From: Flavihumibacter solisilvae | GTDB lineage: Bacteria; Bacteroidota; Bacteroidia; Chitinophagales; Chitinophagaceae | Assembly: GCF_000814475.1 (NCBI RefSeq) | Contig: NZ_JSVC01000012.1 | Location: 1-59,967 of the forward strand | Direction of reading: 5' to 3' | Length of the DNA stretch: 59,967 bases | Part shown: piece by piece, positions 1-7,563 of the stretch | How the letters are laid out: each line of letters opens with the position of its first letter | Position numbering within the stretch: position 1 is the first letter of the stretch | Program-made: the position numbers and the translations under genes | The notes under the pieces: model-generated | The model's database searches: none | What the model saw: only the letters and a program-made list of their open reading frames with translations | What the model was told of the DNA's origin: nothing

Positions 1-33
1 GACAAATTTGTCCTTATTAGATATATTTGTCCC
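1..33 (+). promoter_or_regulatory. Candidate operator and promoter for the NO reductase-like operon
   Basis: Positions 1-12 are a perfect palindrome (GACAAATTTGTC). The half site ATTTGTCC recurs at 25-32, 19 bases downstream of its copy at 6-13. TATATTTG at 22-29 fits the Bacteroidota -7 consensus TAnnTTTG, which would put transcription start only about 10-15 bases before the ATG at 48. A palindrome overlapping the promoter suggests repression by a dimeric regulator; an NO-sensing Rrf2/NsrR-like or Crp/Fnr-type protein is a guess. The window starts inside this region, so any -33 element is outside view. Confidence 0.4.
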
Positions 34-47
34 GTTAATACTGCTTT

Positions 48-2720
48 ATGGCAAAATGGGACTTTATAACCTACCTCCTGAATCCACGTAACTGGGGCCT
101 GCCCCTGCTGGTCATTTTTGTGATCAGCATCGCCGGGGTTACATTCACCGGCGTTCATACTTATACAGAAGCGCCTCCAATCCCCTCTTTCATTGCAGCA
201 AACAATGAAACCATTTTTTCAAAGGAAGAGATCCTGGACGGACAGGCTGTTTTCCAGCGATATGCGCTGATGGAATATGGCAGCATGTTCGGGGATGGCG
301 CCAATCGCGGCCCGGACTTCACTGCTGAAGCATTGCACTTTGTTACCGAAAGGATGAACGATTATTACAGGGCACGGATCAATAGAAATGTCAACTCCAG
401 CCTGGTGGAGAAAGGAATACCTGAACAGGTAAAAGCGGAAATCAAGCTTAACAACTTTAAAGAATCAGCTAACACGGTAACCCTCTCCGATGCGCAGACC
501 TTTGCTGCAAAGGAGCTTGTTGCATATTACCACCAGAAATTCACGGATTCCTCGTTCCCGGGAGCGTTCAGTCCAGCCGGATATATAACCGACTCTGCAT
601 CTCTAAGATCATTGTCAGCCTTCTTTTACTGGGGTTCCTGGGTGTGCGGAGTATCAAGGCCGGGAGAAAAATACAGCTATACGCACAACTGGCCCTATGA
701 TCCGGAAGCGGGCAACACGCCTGGTTCCGCAATCATTCTCTGGAGCATCATCGGATCGCTCGCATTGATCTTTGGACTGGGCATCGTACTTTATTATTAT
801 GGCAAACTGGAAAAGCTGGAAGACAGCTCCTACACCAAAAAGGCACAGCCTTTCATGTCGCGGGATGACGTCCGGAACTTCCGGCCCGCTGCCATCCAGA
901 AAGCCACCTATAAATTCTTCTATACGGCCATCCTACTATTTACAGTGCAGGTGCTTGCTGGCGTACTGACTGTACATGATTTTGTTGGCTTTGTCAGGTT
1001 TTTCGGAGTGGATATTTCAGAGACGCTCCCCATCACCGTTACGCGCAGCTGGCATGTACAGTTATCCCTGTTATGGATCTCCGCGTGCTGGATAGGCGCT
1101 TCATTTTTTATGATGTCACTTATTTCCCCAAACCAGTCCAGGTCGCAGGTGACGCTGGTCAATACCGTTTTCTGGCTCACCGTTCTTCTTGTCGCGGGCT
1201 CATTTGCAGGTATGCTGCTGGGTCCCAATGGCGTGCTTGGGAACTACTGGTACTGGCTTGGAAACCAAGGGTGGGAATATGTGGAGCCGGGCAAACTCTG
1301 GCAGGTAATTTTGGGTATAGTATTCGTAATCTGGGCAATAATCATTTACCGCGGCATCCGGCCGGTAATGAAACTGAAACAACCCTGGGCCTTACCTAAC
1401 TGGCTGGTATATGCGACCTTCAGCATCATCCTGTTGCTGGTTTCCGGTTTTATTGCAACACCGAAAACTAATTTCGTAATCGCTGATTTCTGGCGCTGGA
1501 TGGTAGTGCATATGTGGGCTGAAGCATTCTTCGAAGTATTTACAACCGTGCTGATAGGATATTTCATGGTGGTAATGGGGCTCGTCAGCAGGAATGCCGC
1601 CATTCGCGTTATATACCTGGCCACGTTGTTGTTCCTGGGTTCGGGATTGCTGGGCATCTCCCACAACTTCTACTGGAACGCGAAACCGGTATTTACTATG
1701 GCACTTGGGTCCGTGTTCTCGACTTTGCAGGTTATCCCGTTGATTTTACTTACCGTGGAAGCCTGGCGATTCAGCAAGCTGCCGCGAACGCTCGAAAACG
1801 GGAACGGGACCAACGGTAATCCGACCAAAAAATTCGGTTTCCAGGAGGTGATCCTGTTTCTTGTAGCAGTCAATTTCTGGAACTTTTTCGGTGCCGGCGT
1901 ACTTGGCTTCATCATCAATCTCCCCATTGCCAATTACTATGAACATGGCACTTATCTCACTGTTAATCATGGGCACGCCGCACTGATGGGCGTGTACGGC
2001 AACCTCGCCCTCGCCGCAATTTTATTTTGTTGCCAGTTACTGTTCAAAGCCGAAACGTGGAAGCCTAAACTGGTCAGGACCGCTTTCTGGTCTATCAATA
2101 TAGGGCTGGTGCTGATGGTCCTGCTTGATCTCTTCCCTGCTGGCATCTGGCAATTCAACACAGTTACAGAACATGGATTATGGTATGCGAGGAGTCACAA
2201 TTTTATTGAAAGCACCGGCTTCCAGGCACTAACCTGGCTGCGCATCATAGGTGGCTCACTGTTTACTGTTGGCGGGGTGATCCCATTGACATGGTTCATA
2301 GTCAGCAATAGAAAGGGCCTGAAAAAAGATGAGGCCCCTGTAGTTACACCACAGGCCGGCAAACCACTGGTTTACTCATGTTCCGGCTGTTCCAGCGCTG
2401 CGCAGATGGCCAATCATTTAGCCATCCAGATGGACCGCGACGGCATTGCAGAAATGTCGTGTATTGCCGGGGTTGGAGGCAATGTGAAGAAACTGGTGCG
2501 CACTGCGACTTCAGGCAGAAGGATCATCGTGATAGATGGTTGTCCGCTCGCCTGCTCCAAAGCCTGCCTTGCCAATCACAATATTGTTCCGGACCAGCAT
2601 TTTGAGCTCACGGGCTTCGGAGTAAGTAAAAAACAACAGGAGGACTTTGATCCAGTACAGGCAGCTGAAATTTCAATATTGATACGGGAGAAACTAAAAA
2701 CCTATGACAACAGTCTATAA
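48..2720 (+). CDS. norB: qNor/NO dismutase-like heme-copper oxidase with C-terminal DGC domain
   Basis: An integral membrane protein of the quinol-type nitric oxide reductase (qNor) family, which turns NO into N2O. It has an N-terminal helix, a periplasmic domain (about 40-225) and the multi-helix NorB core (about 226-755). There is no CxxCH, so it is not cNor. Visible ligands are His336 (low-spin heme, SWHVQL), His488 and Glu492 (HMWAE), His539 and His641/His643 (NHGHAAL). The second His of the usual GxxHH motif is Asn540. The quinol-site motif keeps His310 and Phe318, but Glu is Gly314 and the late Asp appears to be Gly736. These changes are those reported for NO dismutase (Nod), so oxygen-forming dismutation of NO is possible but unproven. 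Residues 773-870 form a DGC domain with Cys778, 781, 805, 832, 836 and 840 (DGC at 830-832). Its 890 residues exceed the usual 750-800 for that reason. It leads a four-gene operon. Confidence 0.85.
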   Translation: MAKWDFITYLLNPRNWGLPLLVIFVISIAGVTFTGVHTYTEAPPIPSFIAANNETIFSKEEILDGQAVFQRYALMEYGSMFGDGANRGPDFTAEALHFVTERMNDYYRARINRNVNSSLVEKGIPEQVKAEIKLNNFKESANTVTLSDAQTFAAKELVAYYHQKFTDSSFPGAFSPAGYITDSASLRSLSAFFYWGSWVCGVSRPGEKYSYTHNWPYDPEAGNTPGSAIILWSIIGSLALIFGLGIVLYYYGKLEKLEDSSYTKKAQPFMSRDDVRNFRPAAIQKATYKFFYTAILLFTVQVLAGVLTVHDFVGFVRFFGVDISETLPITVTRSWHVQLSLLWISACWIGASFFMMSLISPNQSRSQVTLVNTVFWLTVLLVAGSFAGMLLGPNGVLGNYWYWLGNQGWEYVEPGKLWQVILGIVFVIWAIIIYRGIRPVMKLKQPWALPNWLVYATFSIILLLVSGFIATPKTNFVIADFWRWMVVHMWAEAFFEVFTTVLIGYFMVVMGLVSRNAAIRVIYLATLLFLGSGLLGISHNFYWNAKPVFTMALGSVFSTLQVIPLILLTVEAWRFSKLPRTLENGNGTNGNPTKKFGFQEVILFLVAVNFWNFFGAGVLGFIINLPIANYYEHGTYLTVNHGHAALMGVYGNLALAAILFCCQLLFKAETWKPKLVRTAFWSINIGLVLMVLLDLFPAGIWQFNTVTEHGLWYARSHNFIESTGFQALTWLRIIGGSLFTVGGVIPLTWFIVSNRKGLKKDEAPVVTPQAGKPLVYSCSGCSSAAQMANHLAIQMDRDGIAEMSCIAGVGGNVKKLVRTATSGRRIIVIDGCPLACSKACLANHNIVPDQHFELTGFGVSKKQQEDFDPVQAAEISILIREKLKTYDNSL

Positions 2721-3156
2721 ACTTCCATCAGATTCTGCAACGATCAAAACAGAGGTGGTTTGTCCTACCGATGCCAATCCAATGGGTATGCTACTTGGGG
2801 GGCGGCTGGTGGAATGGATGGACATAGCCGCAGCAATTACTTCCCAGACACATTCAGGAAGGGTTTGTGTAACGGCATCGATCAACAAGGTCGATTTCAT
2901 AGCTGCGGCGAATATCGGGGATATCATTTCTATCCAGGCGAAGGTGACAAGGGCTTTTGTTACCTCGATGGAAGTTGTAGTATATGCATACTCAAAAAAA
3001 GTACTGACGGGACAAAAGTACCTGGTCAGTGAAGCGTACTTCACTTTCGTCGCACTCGATGATTCAGGCAAAGCTACTGCAGTCATTCCGCTGAAGCCGG
3101 TAACCCAGGAAGAGAAAACAGATTACCATGAGGCATTGAAAAGAAAGCAGAGATGA
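2704..3156 (+). CDS. Acyl-CoA thioesterase, hotdog fold (YciA/BFIT-like)
   Basis: A 150-residue single hotdog-domain protein that probably hydrolyses acyl-CoA in the cytoplasm. The motif NPMGMLLGGRLVEWMD (about residues 26-41) matches the signature of the YciA/acyl-CoA hydrolase group, with the Asn/Asp and GG positions typical of its active-site helix. Further hotdog-type strands follow (residues 55-125). Its start overlaps the end of the upstream NO reductase-like gene by 17 bases, so the two are almost certainly translated from one mRNA. Why a thioesterase sits in this operon is not evident from the sequence; repair of nitrosative damage to thioesters would be pure speculation. Family assignment is firm, substrate unknown. 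Confidence 0.85.
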   Translation: MTTVYKLPSDSATIKTEVVCPTDANPMGMLLGGRLVEWMDIAAAITSQTHSGRVCVTASINKVDFIAAANIGDIISIQAKVTRAFVTSMEVVVYAYSKKVLTGQKYLVSEAYFTFVALDDSGKATAVIPLKPVTQEEKTDYHEALKRKQR

Positions 3157-3584
3157 ACACAACGATAATTGGTTTCCTGGAACAGCAGACCTGTGCAACG
3201 ATCTGCTGCATTGATGAACATAACGCGCCCTACTGCTTCAATTGTTTTTATGTATTTGAACCGGCAGAGGGCCTGATCTATTTCAAGTCTTCGGAGCACG
3301 CATACCATACTACATTAATTGAAGCCAACCCGGTTGTCGCCGGAACCATACTTCCGGACAAACTGAATAAGCTGGCGACCAAAGGAGTTCAGTGGCAGGG
3401 AGAAATCCTGGATGTCACTAATGCATTGGCGCTGGATGCTGATACTATTTACCATCGCCGTATCCAGATAGCACGCGCCATCAAGGGAAAAGTTTACACT
3501 ATCCAGCTCAATGAAATCAAAATGACAGACAGCCACCTCGGGTTAACCAGGAAACACATGTGGACGAGGGACAAAGTAAAATAA
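3153..3584 (+). CDS. Pyridoxamine 5'-phosphate oxidase-like FMN-binding family protein
   Basis: A 143-residue protein resembling the split-barrel PNPOx-like flavoprotein superfamily (YhbP/general stress type). The features used are the N-terminal helix followed by a strand pair (about 10-40), the stretch YFKSSEHAYHTTLI (about 48-61) typical of the flavin or F420 phosphate-binding region, and a second barrel half with QWQGEIL (about 80-86). The start codon overlaps the upstream stop (ATGA, 4 bases), so it is translationally coupled to the thioesterase. The likely role is a small cytoplasmic flavin- or heme-binding reductase. A split-barrel flavoprotein next to an NO-metabolising enzyme is plausible for redox or NO chemistry, but that is inference. 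Confidence 0.7.
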   Translation: MNTTIIGFLEQQTCATICCIDEHNAPYCFNCFYVFEPAEGLIYFKSSEHAYHTTLIEANPVVAGTILPDKLNKLATKGVQWQGEILDVTNALALDADTIYHRRIQIARAIKGKVYTIQLNEIKMTDSHLGLTRKHMWTRDKVK

Positions 3585-3589
3585 TCAAC

Positions 3590-5329
3590 ATGCATACATT
3601 TCATATCCCGGTAATGGGATTGGCTTACACGGTCGACAGCCCTATCAAGGTAGCCCGTTTCGGAATCTCTTCAGTGATCTCAATAGTTGAGGACAGGCTG
3701 CTCGAAATGATGAGAAAGCACTACTATCCTACTATCGGACAGGAGTATACTCCAATAACAGTGCTGGAAGAAAACTACAGGGAGAAAAGGATCACCGACT
3801 ATCTCAACCTGGTGAATACCATTGTGGCATCACAGGTTGAGAAGCTGAGGAATGCCGCTTTTGAGAAAGGTTCAGAAATAGTAAAGTATTTCGAAATGCT
3901 GCCGGAGGGTAGCCTGGTGAAGAACCTATACCGGAAAATGATCAATACAACAAATGCCATTGAGAAACTTGACCTGCAGGCTTTCCTGCGGAAACAGGTA
4001 AAGCCCGGCAGCATTGATGTGAACATCATGACAAAAACGGTGGACCCGATTACTGCGCTGAAGGGCTATGTGAACTGCAACTTAAACTGTTCGTCCCTGG
4101 TATTTTCTGCGGGTATGGATCCAAAGCTTTACAATTACCTCGAGAGCTGCAACCAGTTTGATGCTGATGATGAAGGCAACTTCAACAAGAAAGTGATCGT
4201 AAAGGTCAGTGACTATCGGTCTGCGTTGGTACAGGGAAAATACCTGGCGAAAAAAGGGATCTGGGTGAGTGAGTTCAGAATTGAATCAGGATTGAATTGT
4301 GGTGGACACGCATTTGCAACAGAAGGATACCTTTTAGGGCCCATTCTTGAAGAATTCAAGCGCAACAGGAAAGAACTGGTAGCTGCTTTGTTTGAATTGT
4401 ACAAAGCTGCTGTTTTGAGAAAGCAGGGAAGGGAACTTACCAATCCGCCGCTACTCAGGTATTCTGTACAGGGCGGTATTGGTACAACCGAAGAAGATAA
4501 GTTACTACGCAACCATTACCAGTTCAAAGGCACTGGTTGGGGTACTCCTTTCCTGCTGGTACCGGAAGCTACAACCGTAGATGAAACTACCTTGAAGCAA
4601 TTGTGCAATGCGACACAAAAAGAAATAGTGCTTAGCAACAGTTCTCCCCTGGGCGCAAGGTTTCACTACCTGAAAGGCACCAGTGGTGAAGCCGAAAGAT
4701 TGTCGCGCATCGCGAAAGACAGACCCGGTAGTCCATGCACAGAAAAACACCTTGCTTTCAATACTGAGTTTACTACAGAGCCGATCTGTACTGCTTCACA
4801 CAAATACCAAAAATTAAAACTGGCACAATTGCAATCACTCAATTTGCCCGAAGCAGAATATGAAAGGCAGCGAAGCAGCGTGGTGGAAAAGGAATGTTTG
4901 TGTGTGGGACTTAGCAATTCAGCTGCAATCAAATATGAGGAAAAATTCGTCAGGACATTAACTGCGGTAACTATTTGTCCTGGTCCGAATATTGTCAACT
5001 TTTCCCGGGTCGTCTCGCTTCAAACGATGACAGATCATATCTATGGCCGCACTGATATCCTGACCAATTCCGGCAGGCCGCACATGTTCATTGCTGAGCT
5101 GCGCCTATATATCGCATACCTGAAGGAACAACTGGAGAATGATAGTTACTCGGACCAACTTTCAAAAAGAATGAAGTATTATTCAGCTTTTATCCAGAAC
5201 CTGAGAGAAGGGATTGAGTATTACAGGAAAATGTCGAATACAATCACTGAGTCGCAGGAAAAGTTTATGGATGATCTGCGGGAAGCGTCAGTGGAGCTGG
5301 ATCTTCTTTCTCTGAAAGAACTTCAATAG
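3590..5329 (+). CDS. Conserved hypothetical protein, possibly a TIM-barrel enzyme
   Basis: I do not recognise this 579-residue cytoplasmic protein with confidence. The ATG at 3590 is preferred over the in-frame codon at 3560, because 3590 begins 5 bases after the upstream stop. It has no signal peptide and no membrane segment. The middle contains NLNCSSLVFSAG, GLNCGGHAFATEGY and YSVQGGIGTTEED followed by GTGWGTPFLL. The Gly-rich VQGGIG element resembles phosphate-binding loops of FMN TIM-barrel enzymes such as the glutamate synthase or nitronate monooxygenase type. That is an inference, not a match. About ten Cys are scattered through the protein. As fourth gene of the NO-linked operon it may act with the reductase. 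Its last 65 bases overlap the 3' end of the convergent TPR gene. Confidence 0.6.
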   Translation: MHTFHIPVMGLAYTVDSPIKVARFGISSVISIVEDRLLEMMRKHYYPTIGQEYTPITVLEENYREKRITDYLNLVNTIVASQVEKLRNAAFEKGSEIVKYFEMLPEGSLVKNLYRKMINTTNAIEKLDLQAFLRKQVKPGSIDVNIMTKTVDPITALKGYVNCNLNCSSLVFSAGMDPKLYNYLESCNQFDADDEGNFNKKVIVKVSDYRSALVQGKYLAKKGIWVSEFRIESGLNCGGHAFATEGYLLGPILEEFKRNRKELVAALFELYKAAVLRKQGRELTNPPLLRYSVQGGIGTTEEDKLLRNHYQFKGTGWGTPFLLVPEATTVDETTLKQLCNATQKEIVLSNSSPLGARFHYLKGTSGEAERLSRIAKDRPGSPCTEKHLAFNTEFTTEPICTASHKYQKLKLAQLQSLNLPEAEYERQRSSVVEKECLCVGLSNSAAIKYEEKFVRTLTAVTICPGPNIVNFSRVVSLQTMTDHIYGRTDILTNSGRPHMFIAELRLYIAYLKEQLENDSYSDQLSKRMKYYSAFIQNLREGIEYYRKMSNTITESQEKFMDDLREASVELDLLSLKELQ

Positions 5330-7028
5330 TCTTCCTTGCTTTAGCCAATCTGGCTTTCCGGTTTTTCTCGACAAGAGTATCGCTTGTCCATTTTTCCAAC
5401 TTGTGATGCAGGGGCACCAGCATTGACGCAATGGCAGCCAGTGCCAGTAACATCAGGACAGGGGAATGCTGCGTCATTTTGTCAAGGTAAGGATGAAGCA
5501 GCAGGTTAATAAATTCAAATACAAGCAATAGTCCAACAACACCAAGAAACTTTATAACCGCTGCACTCGTAATAAAACTACGGCTTAACAAAAGAAAGAG
5601 GACAGTACCTGTAACCAACACAACTGCTATCAACAGGTACTGAATATTGCGATCCCTCGCGGCCGCATTCTCTGCCATTTCAGCTTTGACCTGTTGTTGC
5701 CGCAACTGTTCGTTCAGGGAAAGCATTTGCATGCGGCTGATTCTTTCACTGTTGAATAGGCTGTCCTGCAGAATCACCATTTTCTTCTGGTATTTGTAAG
5801 CACTATCGGAGTTCCGTTTACTGTCATACAGTGCCGAGAGCAGTTTGCTTGCTGCAATCTGGTATACAAGGAAGTTGTTCGCCTGGTCGAGATTATATCC
5901 TTTGGTGGCATAATAAATTGCAGAGTCTGATTCATTGTAACGATCGAAATGCTCAGCATATTCCAAATAACTTCTTGCCAGCAGTCTGAAGTTTTTTGCT
6001 TCCGTATTGAGCTGGAACGCCTTCCTGAAGTATTCAGTTGCCAGGGCTTCTTCTCCCCGCTTCGAATAAACAATGGCCAGTGTGGCTTCACCACCCCCGC
6101 TTCCATCCGGCCTGGTGAAAGGGTCGGGTGTTTTTTCCATCGCCATTTTTGCTGTAAGCCACTTTTGAACATAGTCATATGCAGAATCAAGGATATCTAG
6201 TTGTTCATACGATTTGCCTTTGTCCATAACCGCGCTGAAATATTCACTCCTGTCGGGTAAATCTTTTGACACTTCCTCCGCTCTGGTAAAATAACCGATT
6301 GCCTCCCGGTATTGGCCCTGGTTGCGATAAACCATTGCAATACCATTGTATGCCCTGGCCATCCAAAACGGATCATTCAACTTTTCCGCCTTCGCCAAAG
6401 CTTTAAAATTTGTCTCCAGGGAAGAAGGATAGTCGCCTGCCCACCACAGAAGGTAAGCCAGGTTGACCATGTCAAGAATCAGAATGTCTTCAGGAAACTG
6501 TCCCATATTCATGCGCGTAAGTCGTAACCCTTCGCGACCATAGTACAACATGGAATCGAGCATGCCCCCCTGCTTTGCCTTGTCTGCCCTTGCCCAGCAA
6601 TCCTGCACCTGGAACAACTGCGTAGTTATGGCTTCGTACCTGCTTTCCTGCCGGATATTGTTTAACCCTTCATCGAACCTCAAACTGTCCCAGATAAATC
6701 CTGACCGCAGGGCCTTATCCAGGTAGTCCAAAGCGACTTTTTTACTATTCTTAAGTGAAAAAATACGACTGAGATCGTACAGGAAATAGGCATTACTGGT
6801 TTCGAACAAAGTCCGGTATTTCGGTTTGTCGGCAGCTTTCAGATGCTGGTATGTCCGTTCAAAGTCCTGGAGGATAGCAGCATATTTATCGGAATTTTGC
6901 GACTTTGAGACTTCCTCTAGCAGGGCGGCCTGTTGAAGAAAATAAGTTTTGAAATCAGGTTCTTCCTGGGCATTTGTGATGAACCCACAAATCAGTAGGC
7001 CGAAAATGAATATGACTTTGAAGAGCAT
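5265..7028 (-). CDS. TPR-repeat protein with C-terminal membrane segments
   Basis: A 587-residue envelope protein. It has an N-terminal signal peptide (about residues 1-20, ending near TNAQ), then tetratricopeptide-like helical repeats over residues 40-420 (for example AYNGIAMVYRNQGQYREAIGYF). A short coiled-coil follows (about 430-455, rich in Q, R, E), then several hydrophobic helices (about 460-550) and a charged tail. The layout resembles Bacteroidota sensor proteins in which periplasmic TPRs precede a membrane anchor and kinase or LuxR output, but no kinase, LuxR or other output domain is present. The start ATG lies at 7026-7028. It runs convergently with the upstream operon and overlaps its last gene by 65 bases. 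Function unknown; protein-protein interaction or sensing is likely. Confidence 0.75.
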   Translation of the reverse strand: MLFKVIFIFGLLICGFITNAQEEPDFKTYFLQQAALLEEVSKSQNSDKYAAILQDFERTYQHLKAADKPKYRTLFETSNAYFLYDLSRIFSLKNSKKVALDYLDKALRSGFIWDSLRFDEGLNNIRQESRYEAITTQLFQVQDCWARADKAKQGGMLDSMLYYGREGLRLTRMNMGQFPEDILILDMVNLAYLLWWAGDYPSSLETNFKALAKAEKLNDPFWMARAYNGIAMVYRNQGQYREAIGYFTRAEEVSKDLPDRSEYFSAVMDKGKSYEQLDILDSAYDYVQKWLTAKMAMEKTPDPFTRPDGSGGGEATLAIVYSKRGEEALATEYFRKAFQLNTEAKNFRLLARSYLEYAEHFDRYNESDSAIYYATKGYNLDQANNFLVYQIAASKLLSALYDSKRNSDSAYKYQKKMVILQDSLFNSERISRMQMLSLNEQLRQQQVKAEMAENAAARDRNIQYLLIAVVLVTGTVLFLLLSRSFITSAAVIKFLGVVGLLLVFEFINLLLHPYLDKMTQHSPVLMLLALAAIASMLVPLHHKLEKWTSDTLVEKNRKARLAKARKTIEVLSEKEDPAPLTLPADHP

Positions 7029-7106
7029 GAGGCTTCCGGATAGCAGCTTGGTATAAATTTAATCATAATGGACTTCTTTAACAATACATTAGCCGCGAAT
7101 CCTTTA

Positions 7107-7126
7107 AAATGACCGAACGGTCATTT
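7107..7126. promoter_or_regulatory. TetR-type palindromic operator, copy 1
   Basis: A near-perfect inverted repeat, AAATGACCG-AA-CGGTCATTT, with 9-base arms around a 2-base centre. GACCGnnCGGTC-type palindromes are typical of TetR/AcrR-family repressors. It abuts TATCTTTG at 7126-7133, which matches the Bacteroidota -7 element TAnnTTTG on the plus strand, so binding would occlude a promoter firing to the right. No TetR gene lies in the window, so the regulator must be encoded elsewhere. A second copy of the core lies at 7235-7246. Confidence 0.6.
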
Positions 7127-7133
7127 ATCTTTG
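7126..7133 (+). promoter_or_regulatory. Candidate -7 promoter element TATCTTTG
   Basis: This matches the Bacteroidota sigma-A -7 consensus TAnnTTTG exactly. It would start transcription near 7140, directly before the hairpin at 7142-7216. No convincing -33 TTTG at normal spacing was found, because that area is occupied by the TetR-type palindrome. Confidence 0.4.
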
Positions 7134-7141
7134 TGCAAGAT

Positions 7142-7221
7142 TAGTGAAGGCGGAGAAAGAATTAACAGGCAGGCAAAGGACTAAAAGTATTCAACAAAAT
7201 CTGCCGCTCTTCACTATTTTT
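7142..7221 (+). ncRNA. Candidate small structured RNA or attenuator hairpin
   Basis: TAGTGAAG (7142-7149) pairs perfectly with CTTCACTA (7209-7216). GCGG (7150-7153) pairs with CCGC (7204-7207) across a bulged T, and AGA with TCT across a bulged G. This gives about 15 pairs enclosing a loop of about 43 bases, followed by five T (7217-7221). With the TAnnTTTG element just upstream, this could be an RNA of about 80 nucleotides ending at an intrinsic terminator, or a leader attenuator for the genes downstream. No known RNA family was recognised. Confidence 0.3.
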
Positions 7222-7234
7222 CTATCCAATATAT

Positions 7235-7246
7235 GACCGAACGGTC
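7235..7246. promoter_or_regulatory. TetR-type palindromic operator, copy 2
   Basis: GACCGAACGGTC is identical to the core of the operator at 7107-7126 (ATGACCGAACGGTC is shared) but has shorter symmetric flanks. The centres are 124 bases apart. It lies 14 bases after the hairpin T-run and 62 bases before the small ORF at 7309. It may govern a second promoter for the downstream genes, or act with copy 1 by looping. Confidence 0.55.
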
Positions 7247-7308
7247 TGTTATGCAGAATCTCCCGCCCGCAGTTCTTTTTCTCGTTTAATACATAAAATA
7301 TTTTCAAA

Positions 7309-7494
7309 ATGGAAAACAATAATAGAATTGAGGTCCTGCTGTTCTCAAATGTTTACCTCTCTTACTCTTACAAACAGGAATTTATCAACTGGTTTAGTGA
7401 AACCGTACAGGTGGTCTTAGGGCAACAGGAGAAAACCACTCCGAAGCTAACTGTTCCTCTATTACAGGAACTGCCCGGCATTTATATGTCATAA
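7309..7494 (+). CDS. Small hypothetical protein (61 residues)
   Basis: This short ORF has an ATG start and a plausible amino-acid mix (MENNNRIEVLLFSNVYLSY at the N-terminus). It has no signal peptide, membrane segment or motif I recognise. It is the only coding candidate between the TetR-type operators and the redoxin gene, 69 bases before the latter. If it is not real, 7029-7563 is a 535-base non-coding region holding the two operators, the promoter element and the hairpin. The ribosome-binding region is A-rich without a clear Shine-Dalgarno, as is common in Bacteroidota. Confidence 0.35.
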   Translation: MENNNRIEVLLFSNVYLSYSYKQEFINWFSETVQVVLGQQEKTTPKLTVPLLQELPGIYMS

Positions 7495-7563
7495 TGAGCA
7501 GAAAAATCCGAACTTCCTTCTTTCAGGGTTAGGCTCCGTGATTGTTTCAGATAATACTATTAT

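Noticed and set aside
48-2720. Cytochrome-c-dependent NO reductase (cNorB)
   Set aside because: The protein has the extended N-terminal periplasmic domain of qNor, no norC gene is adjacent and no CxxCH is present.
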